Source: Streptomyces sp. R41 (lineage in GTDB: Bacteria; Actinomycetota; Actinomycetes; Streptomycetales; Streptomycetaceae). Taken from it: DNA of 64,000 nt. The number at the start of each line of letters is the position of its first letter. The stretch's first letter is position 1. The position numbers and the translations under genes are program-made. The notes beneath the pieces are model-generated. The model was given only the letters and a program-made list of their open reading frames with translations, was not told where the DNA came from and did not search any database. Below are positions 15,723 to 24,574 of the stretch, one piece after another. The DNA lies in the NCBI RefSeq assembly GCF_041053055.1, contig NZ_CP163443.1, positions 2,294,001-2,358,000 on the forward strand, in the 5' to 3' direction.

Positions 15723-17048
15723 TCAGGACGCCTCGATGAAACGGTCGAGCACGCGTACGCCGAACTTCAGCGCATCCACCGGCACCCGCTCGTCGACACC
15801 GTGGAACATGCCCGCGAAGTCCAGCTCCGGCGGCAGCTTCAGCGGGGCGAAACCGAAGCAGCGGATGCCGAGGTCCGCGAAGGACTTGGCGTCGGTGCCG
15901 GCCGAGAGCATGTAGGGCACGGCTCGCGCGATCGGGTCCTCGGCGGACAGCGCGGTCTGCATCGCGTCGACGAGGGCGCCGTCGAAGCTGGTCTCCAGTG
16001 CCTTGTCCGCGTGCACGTCCTGACGCTTCACGCTCGGGCCGAGAATGCGGTCCAGGTCGGCGAGGAATTCCTCCTCGTACCCCGGCAGATAACGCGCGTC
16101 GACATGCGCGGTGGCCTGCCCTGGAATCACGTTGACCTTGTACCCGGCACCCAGCTGGGTCGGATTGGCGGTGTTCTGCAGCGAGGCGCCGATGAGCTTG
16201 GCGATGCCGCCGAGCTTGGCGAGCGTCTCGTCCATGTTCTCCGGGTCGAGCTCGGTGCCGAGCGCGTCGCCGAGTTCGTCGAGGAAGTGCCGCAGTGTCT
16301 TGGTGACGCGCACCGGGAACTTGTGCCGGCCGAGCCGCCCCACGGCCTCGGACAGCTCGGTGATCGCGTTGTCCTTGTGGATCATCGAACCGTGGCCGGC
16401 GGTGCCGTCCACGGTCAGCTTCATCCAGTGCATGCCCTTCTGTGCGGTCTCCACGAGATACAGCCGCAGCTTCTCGTTGACCGTGAAGGAGAACCCGCCG
16501 ACCTCACCGATCGCCTCCGTGACGCCCTCGAAGAGGTCCGGGTGGTTGTCGACCAGGTGCCGCGCGCCCCATGTGCCGCCCGCTTCCTCGTCCGCGAGAA
16601 AGGCCAGGACGATGTCGCGCGGGGGCTTCCTGCCACTGCGCAGCCGGTCCCGTACGACCGCCAGCGTCATGGCGTCCATGTCCTTCATGTCGACCGCGCC
16701 GCGGCCCCACACCATCCCGTCCGCGATCTCGCCGGAGAAGGGGTCGTGGGTCCAGTCCGCCGCGTTCGCCGGTACGACGTCGGTGTGGCCGTGGATGAGC
16801 AGTGCGGGCCGTGAGGGGTCCTCGCCCTCGATACGGGCCACCGTGGAGGCGCGGCCCCGGTGCGACTCGAAGATCTGCGGTTCGAGCCCCACCTCGGCGA
16901 GCTTCTCGGCCACGTACTCCGCGGCCTCGCGCTCGCCCGGCCCGGAGTGGTCCCCATAGTTGCTGGTGTCGATCCGGATCAGCTCGCGACAGAGGTCCAC
17001 GACCTCGTCCTCGCCAGAGACGCTCCTGGCCGTGTTCGACTCGCTCAC
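15723..17048 (-). CDS. M20 family metallopeptidase
   Basis: Di-zinc exopeptidase/deacylase of the M20 (ArgE/DapE/carboxypeptidase) family, 441 residues. Metal ligands and catalytic residues are all present: HGHTDVVP near residue 88, WGRGAVDMKD, the catalytic acid in FLADEEAGGTWGA, AGTDAKSF, and the C-terminal ligand His in GMFHGVDERVP. The dimerisation domain is inserted in the middle (TAGHGSM). GTG 17048 was chosen because GGAGG lies seven bases upstream; an in-frame ATG at 17069 has none. The substrate is probably a peptide or N-acyl amino acid. A weak hairpin (15686-15704) follows the stop. Confidence 0.9.
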   Translation of the reverse strand: MSESNTARSVSGEDEVVDLCRELIRIDTSNYGDHSGPGEREAAEYVAEKLAEVGLEPQIFESHRGRASTVARIEGEDPSRPALLIHGHTDVVPANAADWTHDPFSGEIADGMVWGRGAVDMKDMDAMTLAVVRDRLRSGRKPPRDIVLAFLADEEAGGTWGARHLVDNHPDLFEGVTEAIGEVGGFSFTVNEKLRLYLVETAQKGMHWMKLTVDGTAGHGSMIHKDNAITELSEAVGRLGRHKFPVRVTKTLRHFLDELGDALGTELDPENMDETLAKLGGIAKLIGASLQNTANPTQLGAGYKVNVIPGQATAHVDARYLPGYEEEFLADLDRILGPSVKRQDVHADKALETSFDGALVDAMQTALSAEDPIARAVPYMLSAGTDAKSFADLGIRCFGFAPLKLPPELDFAGMFHGVDERVPVDALKFGVRVLDRFIEAS

Positions 17049-17234
17049 GCTGCTTCCTCCCACTGTCACTGCTGGTGGTCCCCCCCATCCTCTCTCCGAC
17101 CCCCTGCCCTCCCCAAGGCCGGACCCGGCCCGTCACACGCCGTTCACGCGGGAACAGGGCGTGATCAGGAGCCCTCGAAAGCCTGGTAATGTTTCCTCTG
17201 TCGCCGCGAGGGAAACCCGCGCGACAGACACCTT

Positions 17235-17322
17235 GTCCGGGTGGCGGAATGGCAGACGCGCTAGCTTGAGGTGCTAGTGCCCTTTATCGGGCGTGGGGGT
17301 TCAAGTCCCCCCTCGGACACCA
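17235..17322 (+). tRNA. tRNA-Leu (anticodon GAG)
   Basis: An 88-base class II tRNA including the encoded CCA (17320-17322). The acceptor arms GTCCGGG and CTCGGAC pair (one G-T), the anticodon stem CTAGC/GCTAG encloses the loop TTGAGGT, and a long variable arm (TGCCCTTTATCGGGCG) is followed by the T-arm GGGTTCAAGTCCC. A possible -10 TAATGT lies about 43 bases upstream. It decodes CUC/CUU leucine codons. Confidence 0.96.
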
Positions 17323-17335
17323 GATGATGCAGCAG

Positions 17336-17371
17336 AAGGCCCTGGCCGGGAGCAATCCCGGCCAGGGCCTT
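17336..17371. terminator. Terminator after tRNA-Leu
   Basis: A 16-bp perfect stem (AAGGCCCTGGCCGGGA and complement) with a GCAA tetraloop. It may also stop the convergent HExxH-protein operon, whose stop is 28 bases to the right. Confidence 0.92.
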
Positions 17372-17398
17372 GTGCTGTGCGGGAGCGGGCGCCGGTTG

Positions 17399-18754
17399 TC
17401 ACACGGGCAGCGCTCGCGCCCTCCCGTTGCGGTCGCGCCAGGCGTCCCGGTGCGCCTGTGCCGCGGCCTCGGCCCGGCGCAGGGCCGGGGCGGGCACCGG
17501 CAGTCGGCACAGGGCGTCGAGGGTGTCCAGCATCCGCCCGGCGAACCGCTGCCCGAGCGGAGTGAGCCGGCCGGAGTCCAGGAGCAGGAGGGTCGCCTCC
17601 CGGGTGGCCGTGCGCCAGCGCGCGAACCGGACGTGCGCGGCGGCCCGCAGCTCTGGGTCCCGCTCCGTCTCACGGCGCCGGTTCCAGAACTGTGCCACCC
17701 CCAGATGCGCGTACGCCCCGTGGAAGAGACCGAGCAGCGGGCGCGGGTCGGTGCGCCAGGGCGCGTAGTACAGCTCCTGGCCACCCGCCTCGAACAGGTC
17801 GAAGAGGTGCAGCAGGGCGGCGAACTTGTTGTGCTGCATCTCGTGCGCCATCGTCACCGCGAAAAGGGTCCCCGACGGGGGCAGCGACAGCGCGATGCAG
17901 CCGAAGGTCTCCGCGCTGCTGCCGCTGACGCTTCCCCGGCCGGTGCCGGTCAGGGGCACCAGGAGCCGTGGACCGGCGGCCAGCTCCGCGTAGGTCTCCG
18001 GATGGTCGGCCCGCAGCAACCGGCAGGCGTCGCGCGCCACCGCGCTCCAGCGGCGCACCTCGTCGACGCCGAGGTCTCCGGGCCGCCCCTCCGCGTGCGG
18101 GAAGCACGACGGGTCCAGGGGGTCGAGCAGGAGCGGGGAGTCGGTGTCGAGGGCGACCAGCAGGTGCGCGCCCCGCCAGCGCCCCTTGCCCCGGTACGGA
18201 TCCCTGGGCACCGTGACCGGCCCGGGGGCGAGGGCTGATCCGGGGAGAGCGATCCGGGCCCGGCCGTCGTTGTCCACGCGGACCTCGACGCTCTCGCCGG
18301 GGCGGGCGCCGGGGAAGTGGGCCCGGCCGAGCGACGGCAGCGCCACCCAGGGGCCGGCCGCCTGCCACCGCACGCGCCCGGGCAACCCGGCGCGGACCGC
18401 CGCCGTGGCCGCGAGGGCGGTGAACCAGTGCACCGGCGGCTGCGCGTCCTCGCGGCGTTGGGTCAGGCGGGCGAGCAGGCCGAACAGCGCCGGACCGGCC
18501 GACGGATGGGTCAGGACGGCGGCCGCTGCGTCGGGCGCCGCGCTCCGGGCGGCGGCCAGGAGCTCCCACGCCCCCTCGGCCTCTTGGGCCACGGCGCCCC
18601 CGGTCTCACGGGCGGCGGCCGTCACCGCGTACACGCAGGCGAGACGTCGGCTGTGCTCGGCACGGGCGAGCAGCCGCAGGGCCCCGGCGCCGCCGCATCC
18701 CGCGGCGACCTCGTCGAACAACACGCCCGGCATGCGATGCGGCGACGGCGTCAT
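17399..18754 (-). CDS. HExxH-type peptide beta-hydroxylase (RiPP-associated)
   Basis: A 451-residue protein of the HEXXH-motif RiPP family, whose characterised members are alpha-ketoglutarate-dependent peptide beta-hydroxylases. The diagnostic motif is HEMQHNKFAALLHL, with H304, E305 and H308; downstream there is LFHGAYAHLGVAQFW, which may give the third ligand. The N-terminal half is a variable Ala/Arg-rich substrate-side domain containing VALPSLGRAHFPGARPGESV. The start (ATG 18754) overlaps the stop of the radical SAM gene (ATGA), so the two enzymes are made together. It probably hydroxylates the precursor encoded at 20441 (inference). Confidence 0.85.
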   Translation of the reverse strand: MTPSPHRMPGVLFDEVAAGCGGAGALRLLARAEHSRRLACVYAVTAAARETGGAVAQEAEGAWELLAAARSAAPDAAAAVLTHPSAGPALFGLLARLTQRREDAQPPVHWFTALAATAAVRAGLPGRVRWQAAGPWVALPSLGRAHFPGARPGESVEVRVDNDGRARIALPGSALAPGPVTVPRDPYRGKGRWRGAHLLVALDTDSPLLLDPLDPSCFPHAEGRPGDLGVDEVRRWSAVARDACRLLRADHPETYAELAAGPRLLVPLTGTGRGSVSGSSAETFGCIALSLPPSGTLFAVTMAHEMQHNKFAALLHLFDLFEAGGQELYYAPWRTDPRPLLGLFHGAYAHLGVAQFWNRRRETERDPELRAAAHVRFARWRTATREATLLLLDSGRLTPLGQRFAGRMLDTLDALCRLPVPAPALRRAEAAAQAHRDAWRDRNGRARALPV

Positions 18755-20160
18755 GCCACCTCCGACGGCAACGAGGACGCCGGCCGCGCGGGCGCCGACG
18801 TGACGGGAGCCGGCGGCGGGGGCGTCGATTCCGTCTGCGGTGGCGGCGTCCGTCCCGACGGCCGTGAGGTCGCCGACCCCGTAGACGGTGAAGCCGACCC
18901 CGTAGACGGTGAAGTAGTCGCCGCCCTCTCGCCCAGGGGCCCCGAAGCCAGGCCCGGCACGTCCGCGGCCAGTCGTCCGCGCACCCGTCCGATCAGCGCC
19001 GTCAGGTCGGCGCAGTACACACTCGGATTGGCGAATCCGGTGTCGCGGCGGTACCGGTTGGCGTAGTGGCCGCCACCGCACACCCGGTGCAGCGGGCAGG
19101 CGCGGCATGCGGCGCACAGTCCGTCGGCGCCCCACTGGCGGGCCGCGACGCCGGGGTGGCGCAGCAGCGTGTCGAAGGAGTGCCGCCACACGTCGAGCCC
19201 GGTGCGCGCGGCCCCGTCGTACGCGGTGCGCAGGGTGTCGTCCTGGGCCAGCGAGCCGTCGGTCTCCACCACCGCGTAGCGGACCGGGGAGAGTCCGAGG
19301 GCCTCCGTCTGCGGGGCGGCGCCCAGCAGAAGGGCCATGAGGTCGTCGAGGAGACGTACGCCGGTCTCGCGCACAGCCGCTCCGTACCAGCGCTCGAAGA
19401 CCGCCCACAGCCAGTCCGCGTACGGGGTGCGCCGCCCTGCGGAGTCGAGGCCGGGCGGCGGGGTGTGCCAATTGCCCAGCGGAAGAAGGAAGTCGACGGT
19501 GGGCGGACGGTGGGAGAGCAGCTGCTCATAGGTGCGTACGGGGTCGTTGCGCAGGTCGATCGTGCACAGCAGCGCGGCGAACAGCGGCCGGTAGGGCTCG
19601 CTCGCCAGGAGCCGCAGGGCCGCGTCGACCCGGCCGTGGCTGCCGCGCCCGTCGGCGCCGCGGCGGTGCCGGTCGTGGGCGGCGCGTCCGCCGTCGGTGC
19701 TCACCCCGATCCTTATGCCCAGTTCGCCGCAGAGGTCGAGCCGCCGCTCGGTGAGGCGTACGCCGTTGGTCTGCAGGGAGAGGTGGAGCCGTACACCGTC
19801 GCCGACGGCCGCGCGCAGCGCGCGGACCGTGCGGGCGAGCGCGGCGTCGCCGGCGAGCAGGGGTTCTCCGCCGTGCAGGACGACGCCCGCCTCGTACAGC
19901 CCGTGCGCGGACAGGTGCTCGGCGATCCGCTCGGCCGTGCGCTCGACGGTGGCGGGGGCCATGGCGCGCGGCTGGGTGCGCCAGCTCTGGTCGTGCGAAC
20001 GGTACATGTAGCAGTAGTCGCAGGCCAGATCGCAGCGGCTGTGCACCTTGAGGACGAAGGAGTGGAGCGGGTACGGAACCCAGCCGGCCGTCTCCCGTGC
20101 CATCACGTCGGCAGCCCTCGGCCAGGGCGGCTCCGCATGGCGCAGTGGCGGTCGACTCAT
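18751..20160 (-). CDS. fxsB: FxsB-family radical SAM/SPASM cyclophane-forming peptide maturase
   Basis: Radical SAM enzyme expected to cross-link an aromatic ring to a backbone-neighbour beta-carbon in a ribosomal peptide. The 4Fe-4S site is C43xxxC47xxC50 in SRCDLACDYCYMYR, typical of the Fxs group. Further motifs are VVLHGGEPLLAG, SLQTNGVRLT and GVSTDGG. The C-terminal SPASM region carries the auxiliary-cluster Cys residues in LCAACRACPLHRVCGGGHY and VYCADL. After the SPASM domain is a ~65-residue Ser/Thr/Pro tail of low complexity, encoded partly by a 21-bp duplication. GGGGAAG precedes the ATG. It is divergent from the precursor gene with 280 bases between. Confidence 0.9.
   Translation of the reverse strand: MSRPPLRHAEPPWPRAADVMARETAGWVPYPLHSFVLKVHSRCDLACDYCYMYRSHDQSWRTQPRAMAPATVERTAERIAEHLSAHGLYEAGVVLHGGEPLLAGDAALARTVRALRAAVGDGVRLHLSLQTNGVRLTERRLDLCGELGIRIGVSTDGGRAAHDRHRRGADGRGSHGRVDAALRLLASEPYRPLFAALLCTIDLRNDPVRTYEQLLSHRPPTVDFLLPLGNWHTPPPGLDSAGRRTPYADWLWAVFERWYGAAVRETGVRLLDDLMALLLGAAPQTEALGLSPVRYAVVETDGSLAQDDTLRTAYDGAARTGLDVWRHSFDTLLRHPGVAARQWGADGLCAACRACPLHRVCGGGHYANRYRRDTGFANPSVYCADLTALIGRVRGRLAADVPGLASGPLGERAATTSPSTGSASPSTGSATSRPSGRTPPPQTESTPPPPAPVTSAPARPASSLPSEVA
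18872..18913. repeat. 21-bp perfect tandem duplication
   Basis: GCCGACCCCGTAGACGGTGA plus one A is present twice back to back. It encodes two copies of a 7-residue SPSTGSA unit in the low-complexity tail of the radical SAM protein. Confidence 0.85.
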
Positions 20161-20440
20161 CCGCTTCCCCCCGAAGATGTGCGCCGCCGCCTGTCGCAGA
20201 CCAGGACCGGGCGCACTCTGTTCGACCAGTATTCGTTCGGGGTGTGTCGAGCGTCAACATCACGAATGAGCCAACAGGTCTCGTGCCGCGGCCAGTTGAG
20301 GAGGCCCGGTGTTTGCACGACCGCTGCCGCTGGGGCAGGGGGTGGCGTTACGCTGAAGTGGACATCGGTCACCCGTTCCGCGTACACGCGGGGCGGGCCT
20401 CAGCCGCACAGCGGTCCACGAACACCATGGAGTGGACACC
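20161..20440. promoter_or_regulatory. Divergent promoter region between fxsB and the precursor gene
   Basis: 280 bases with no gene. The least GC-rich part (about 20219-20245, around CCAGTATTCGTTC) is the likely place for the two divergent promoters, but I cannot define -35/-10 pairs with confidence. Confidence 0.4.
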
Positions 20441-20659
20441 ATGGCAGTTGCCGAGGGCGTCACCCCCGCCGAGCCGCGTACGGGCGAGGCCCGAGGTCCG
20501 GCGCCCGACGCCCAGTCCGTCGTCCTGGACATCGCCGGACTGGCGCTCGAAGACGTCGCCGCCCTGCCGGACTCCGTCCTCGGCGCGCTGCTGCGCCGGG
20601 TGCACGAGAGCTGCGCGGCGGGCGATCCGTTCGTCACCGGACACACCGAGAGCGCGTGA
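20441..20659 (+). CDS. fxsA: Fxs-type cyclophane RiPP precursor with a non-canonical core
   Basis: A 72-residue peptide whose leader matches the FxsA pattern: an acidic Pro/Ala N-terminus, then SVVLDIAGLALEDVAALPDS and VLGALLRRV, the conserved helical recognition region. The C-terminal core is GDPFVTGHTESA. Known members end in FxSxx; here the aromatic motif is FVT (Thr for Ser), nine residues from the end, with a His-containing segment after it. Start at ATG 20441 with GGAG eight bases upstream; an in-frame GTG at 20432 is less likely. It is the first gene of a plus-strand unit with the NB-ARC/TPR gene, and the maturases are divergent. I predict a Phe-Thr cyclophane plus hydroxylation. Confidence 0.78.
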   Translation: MAVAEGVTPAEPRTGEARGPAPDAQSVVLDIAGLALEDVAALPDSVLGALLRRVHESCAAGDPFVTGHTESA

Positions 20660-20806
20660 GCAAAGTGGGCGGGGTGCGGGCGAGCCGCGGATCCGCCGTA
20701 CACCGGGCGCGCGCAGGCGGGCGCAGCACGGCGGACCCTATACTGACACCCTCGCATGTCCGTTATGTCCACCTTCCCTTGCTGTGCCGCGCCGAGCGGA
20801 GAGGTC

Positions 20807-23800
20807 ATGCCAGACGCCAACCCCCTTGACCGCGCTGGTTCGTTCGCCATTTTCTTCACCACGTCGGAGAACCTCGGGCTGAGCACCACCCTGCGCAACG
20901 CGGCGGACATTCTCGCCGAGGGCAACCGCAGTGTGCTGCTCGTGGACGGCCGTTCGGGCGATCCGGCGGGCGGCACGGTGGTACCCGAACCGGTGCCTGG
21001 GCAGGTCGCCACCACGACGCTCACCGCCCCGCACGCGCTGACCGGGCTCGCCGACGACCCCGTCGCGACCCGCTTCGACCACGTCCTCGTCGAGGCCCCG
21101 GTGCCGGACGCTCCCGGCGCCGTGGAACCGGCCCGGCTGGCTGGGTTCGCCGACTCGATCGTCATCTGCTTCGCGTTGACCGCGTGGTCCATCGACGGTG
21201 CGGCCGCCCTCGCCGAGGACCTGTCCGGCCGGCAGGGCGACCGGCCCGTTCGGCTCCTCACTCTCGGGCTCAAGAGCGACGTCGGCGTGCACGACCGGCT
21301 GCGCGACGCGCGCGAGCGGGTGCGCCGCAAGTTCGGACCGCTCGCCCAGGCCCGCGACGAGCGCGAGTTCCCCTTCCTGGAGATCCCGTACAACCCCCTC
21401 TACCTGGACAGCCGCAGCCTCGCCGTCGAGGCCGAGGGCGTCGGCACGGTCACCGGCCTGCGTCCCTACTACGAGCGGCTCGCCGACTGGCTGCGCGTAC
21501 GCCGCCCGGCCCGGTTGACCCACGTCACCGTCGTCCACTCCGCACGGCACGCCCTCTGGGCCGCCTGGCTGCAGGACCGGCTCGGCGAAAGAGACGTCCG
21601 GACCGAGCTGCGCAGGGACGACACCTACGCCGGTGAGCGCCCCGAGCCCGGTACGGCCCTGCTCTTCCTCTCACCGGGGGACGCGGACGACACCCTGCTC
21701 GCCCAGATCGGCGCCCTCTCCCACACCGACGTGCGGATCGTCCTGGTCGACGAGGCGTTCCCCAACACCGAGGCGGCCCACCACGAGCGGATCGACCTGC
21801 GCGACACCACCGAGGACGAGGCGCTGCGGCTGCTGTACAGCGGCCTCGGCCTCGGCGCTGCCCAGCCCCGAGAGGGCGGCCGGGGCGCTCGTTTCCCGCG
21901 ACTGCCCGAGACCACCAACGTCGCCCCGCGCAACGGCGATTTCATCGACCGCGACGCCCTGCTCGCGAGGCTCGACGAGCAGCTGCGGGGGGCCGGCCGC
22001 GAGGGCAGCTGCCTGGTACTGCACGGCCCCAGCGGCTGGGGGAAGAGCGAGACGGCCCGGGAGCTGTGCCACCGCTACGGCGCCAGATACGACGTCGTGT
22101 GGTGGGTGCGCGCCTGGGAGACACTGCGGGTGCAGCGAGGCCTGGCCCGACTCGCCGGCCACCTCGGCACCGCGGAGGACCAACTCGGCATCGTGGCCCC
22201 CGACGGCGGCGTCTCCCGCCTGCTGACCCGTCTGTCGCGCCCCGACTCCGACTCGGTGAACTGGCTGATCGTCTACGACGGTGTGGTGGACCCCGCCGAA
22301 CTGCACGGCCTGCTGCCCGTTCCGCACGAGCGGGGCCATGTACTGATCACCAGTCGCGTCCCACCGGCCGAGCCACAGCCGAACGTCCGCCCACCACACC
22401 TGGCGGCCCTCGGCATCGGCCCCATGAAGCCCGCCGAGTGCCGTGCCCTGCTGTGCGAACGGCTGCCGGAGATCACCGAGGAGCAGGCCCAACAGGTGGG
22501 CAGCGTGGTGGACTTCGTCCCGCTCGCCCTGCATCTGGCCGCCCACTGTCTCGCCGAGCGGGCCACTGCCCACCAGCGCGACGACCACATGGGGCCGGAC
22601 GCGGCGGCCCGCGCGGCCGTCGCGGACCTCCTCGCGGAGTACCGCACCTGCAAGACCGAACTCCTGGGCGAGACCGGCGCCGTACCGCCCGTCACCGTCA
22701 TGGTCCGGGTGGCCCAGCACGTCGCGCGGGGCACCCTCGGCGCCGCCGCATGGCGCGCCGAGAGCCCCGCGCACGACGCCCTGGGCTGGCTCCTTGGCGC
22801 CGCCTCCCTGCTCACCGGGCGAGGCACGGGCCTGGAGCTGCTGCGCTCGCGCCGCATCCTGTCCGAGCTGGCCCGCGACGACTCGGCCCAGCCACAGGCC
22901 GCCGCGGGCGCCGACCGGCGGCGCCACCCCGACGACGTACAGCTGCCCGACGAGCACATGGTGGACGTCGCCCTGTGGGCCCTGGCCCAAGTAGGTCTGC
23001 TCGACGTCGACTTCGACCGCAAGGAGCAGCCCCTCGTCCAGCACCACGCGCTGCGCGACCTGATCCGCGACGGCATGGACCCCGACGAGCGGCAGCACGT
23101 CGAGTCGGTGCTGCGCAGTGTTCTCGCCGAGTACGTACCGCAGGAGGACCAGGACCTGCCCGCCGACTGGGCGCGCGAGGTGTACTCGCTGCGACTGTGG
23201 GAGGACTCCCGGCCCCGGGTGCGCCGTTCGCTGCTGCGCCACCTCAACGCGCTCAGCCAGCGCGGCGAGAGCGCCGACCTCGACCGCCTCCTCGACATCG
23301 CCGGCCGGGCCCGGCAGGCCTGGCGGGCCGGCGGTGACGAGCAGACGCCCGAGTACCTGCGGCTGCTCAATCTCACCGCCCGCGCCCACCGCCTGGGCGG
23401 CGAGTACGAATGCTCCCGCGAGCTGTCCCAGGAGGCGCTGCGCGGCCACCGCAGGCTGCTCGGCCTGACGCACCCCCGCACCCTGCTGTCCGCCGACTCG
23501 CACGCCGCGACCCTGCGGGCGCTGGGCCGTTTCGAGGACGCCCTGATCCAGATCAGACCCGCCATGGACGGGCTGACGCTGCTGCTCGGCTGGAAGCATC
23601 CCGCCACGGTCCAGGTCGAGCACAACCTCGCCCTCACCGAGGCGCTCACGGGGCGAGTCTCCGTCGCCCTGAGCCGGCTCCAGGAGCGCTTCCGCTACCG
23701 GCAGGCCGTCGGCGGCAAGGAGGACCCGATCGCCTGGCGCGCGGCCGATCTGCTCGCCTACCTGTACCGGATGACAGGGCGTGACGGCGAGGCCCGGGAC

Positions 23801-24490
23801 CTGCTGCGCCAGCGCCTTCGCCGGTACGGCGACACCTGGGACGGGGCGCGCCTGCGCACGGAGGTCGGCCTGGCCGTCAGCGAGCGCCGCCTCGCCGACG
23901 GCTTCCCCGCCGTCAGGGACCCCCGCTACGGCCTGGAGATGGCCCATGAGCGCGATCTGCGGGCCTTGAAGCTGTACGTCAGCCGCTTCGGCGCCGACCG
24001 TTTCGACACGCTGCGCTGCCAGTTCAGCTACGCCGCAGACCTGCACGCGCTCGGCAAGGTGGAGGAGGCCGAACAGCAGGCGCGCCAGTGCGGGGAAGCG
24101 CTGGCCACCCGGTTCGGTGTGGGGCACCCCTACACGGGGCTCAGCCAGGTCCGGCACGCGGTGTATCTGCGTGCGATGGGCGAACTGCAGCGCGCGGAGG
24201 ACGAGGGCCGCGCCGCCGTGCACCTGCTGACCCACAAGGTCGGCCAGTCCCACCCGTGGGTGGCCGCCGCGGAGAACTCCCTCGCCGCCACCCTGGCCGC
24301 GGCAGGGCGCGGCGACGAGGCGGCCGGGCTCGCCCACAATGCCCTGAACCGGCTGCGCGACCTGGGCGTCGCACACCGCCCCGACGGGCGTCGGGTGCGC
24401 GCGCATCACGCGCGGCTGACCGGATCCGACACCTCCCGCCCGGTTCCGCCGTCGGGCTTCGACATCGACCTGGAGCTGCCGGGGCTGTAA
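20807..24490 (+). CDS. fxsT: FxsT-like protein: MinD-like region, TIR-like domain, NB-ARC ATPase, TPR repeats
   Basis: A 1227-residue multidomain protein of the Fxs system. Residues 10-220 resemble a MinD/ParA ATPase (FTTSENLGLSTTLRNAADIL, SVLLVDGRSGD, FDHVLVEAP) but lack the P-loop lysine. Residues ~236-350 look TIR-like (LTHVTVVHSARHALWAAWLQ, ALLFLSPGDADD). The NB-ARC/STAND module starts near 390 with an intact Walker A GPSGWGKS (407-414), VNWLIVYDG as Walker B and HVLITSR. The C-terminal ~430 residues are tetratricopeptide repeats. The start ATG 20807 has GGAG five bases upstream; the ATG at 20756 does not. This architecture parallels NLR-type signalling ATPases, so a sensing or response role linked to the peptide is plausible (inference). 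Confidence 0.83.
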   Translation: MPDANPLDRAGSFAIFFTTSENLGLSTTLRNAADILAEGNRSVLLVDGRSGDPAGGTVVPEPVPGQVATTTLTAPHALTGLADDPVATRFDHVLVEAPVPDAPGAVEPARLAGFADSIVICFALTAWSIDGAAALAEDLSGRQGDRPVRLLTLGLKSDVGVHDRLRDARERVRRKFGPLAQARDEREFPFLEIPYNPLYLDSRSLAVEAEGVGTVTGLRPYYERLADWLRVRRPARLTHVTVVHSARHALWAAWLQDRLGERDVRTELRRDDTYAGERPEPGTALLFLSPGDADDTLLAQIGALSHTDVRIVLVDEAFPNTEAAHHERIDLRDTTEDEALRLLYSGLGLGAAQPREGGRGARFPRLPETTNVAPRNGDFIDRDALLARLDEQLRGAGREGSCLVLHGPSGWGKSETARELCHRYGARYDVVWWVRAWETLRVQRGLARLAGHLGTAEDQLGIVAPDGGVSRLLTRLSRPDSDSVNWLIVYDGVVDPAELHGLLPVPHERGHVLITSRVPPAEPQPNVRPPHLAALGIGPMKPAECRALLCERLPEITEEQAQQVGSVVDFVPLALHLAAHCLAERATAHQRDDHMGPDAAARAAVADLLAEYRTCKTELLGETGAVPPVTVMVRVAQHVARGTLGAAAWRAESPAHDALGWLLGAASLLTGRGTGLELLRSRRILSELARDDSAQPQAAAGADRRRHPDDVQLPDEHMVDVALWALAQVGLLDVDFDRKEQPLVQHHALRDLIRDGMDPDERQHVESVLRSVLAEYVPQEDQDLPADWAREVYSLRLWEDSRPRVRRSLLRHLNALSQRGESADLDRLLDIAGRARQAWRAGGDEQTPEYLRLLNLTARAHRLGGEYECSRELSQEALRGHRRLLGLTHPRTLLSADSHAATLRALGRFEDALIQIRPAMDGLTLLLGWKHPATVQVEHNLALTEALTGRVSVALSRLQERFRYRQAVGGKEDPIAWRAADLLAYLYRMTGRDGEARDLLRQRLRRYGDTWDGARLRTEVGLAVSERRLADGFPAVRDPRYGLEMAHERDLRALKLYVSRFGADRFDTLRCQFSYAADLHALGKVEEAEQQARQCGEALATRFGVGHPYTGLSQVRHAVYLRAMGELQRAEDEGRAAVHLLTHKVGQSHPWVAAAENSLAATLAAAGRGDEAAGLAHNALNRLRDLGVAHRPDGRRVRAHHARLTGSDTSRPVPPSGFDIDLELPGL

Positions 24491-24574
24491 GAAGAGCACG
24501 GACACGAGGAAGGCACCGGCAGGGACGCCGGCCGCACAGGCGTCCCCGTAGTCCCCACCGAAAGGCGAGCGCAC

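Noticed and set aside
17235..17322. Integration of a mobile element at tRNA-Leu
   Set aside because: The RiPP region lies next to the tRNA, but I found no integrase, no 3'-tRNA direct repeat on the far side and no transposase in the window.
17399..19471. A single 690-residue protein on the minus strand covering the HExxH gene
   Set aside because: The first ~240 residues are an Arg-rich shadow of the radical SAM gene; the real start is ATG 18754, which overlaps the radical SAM stop.
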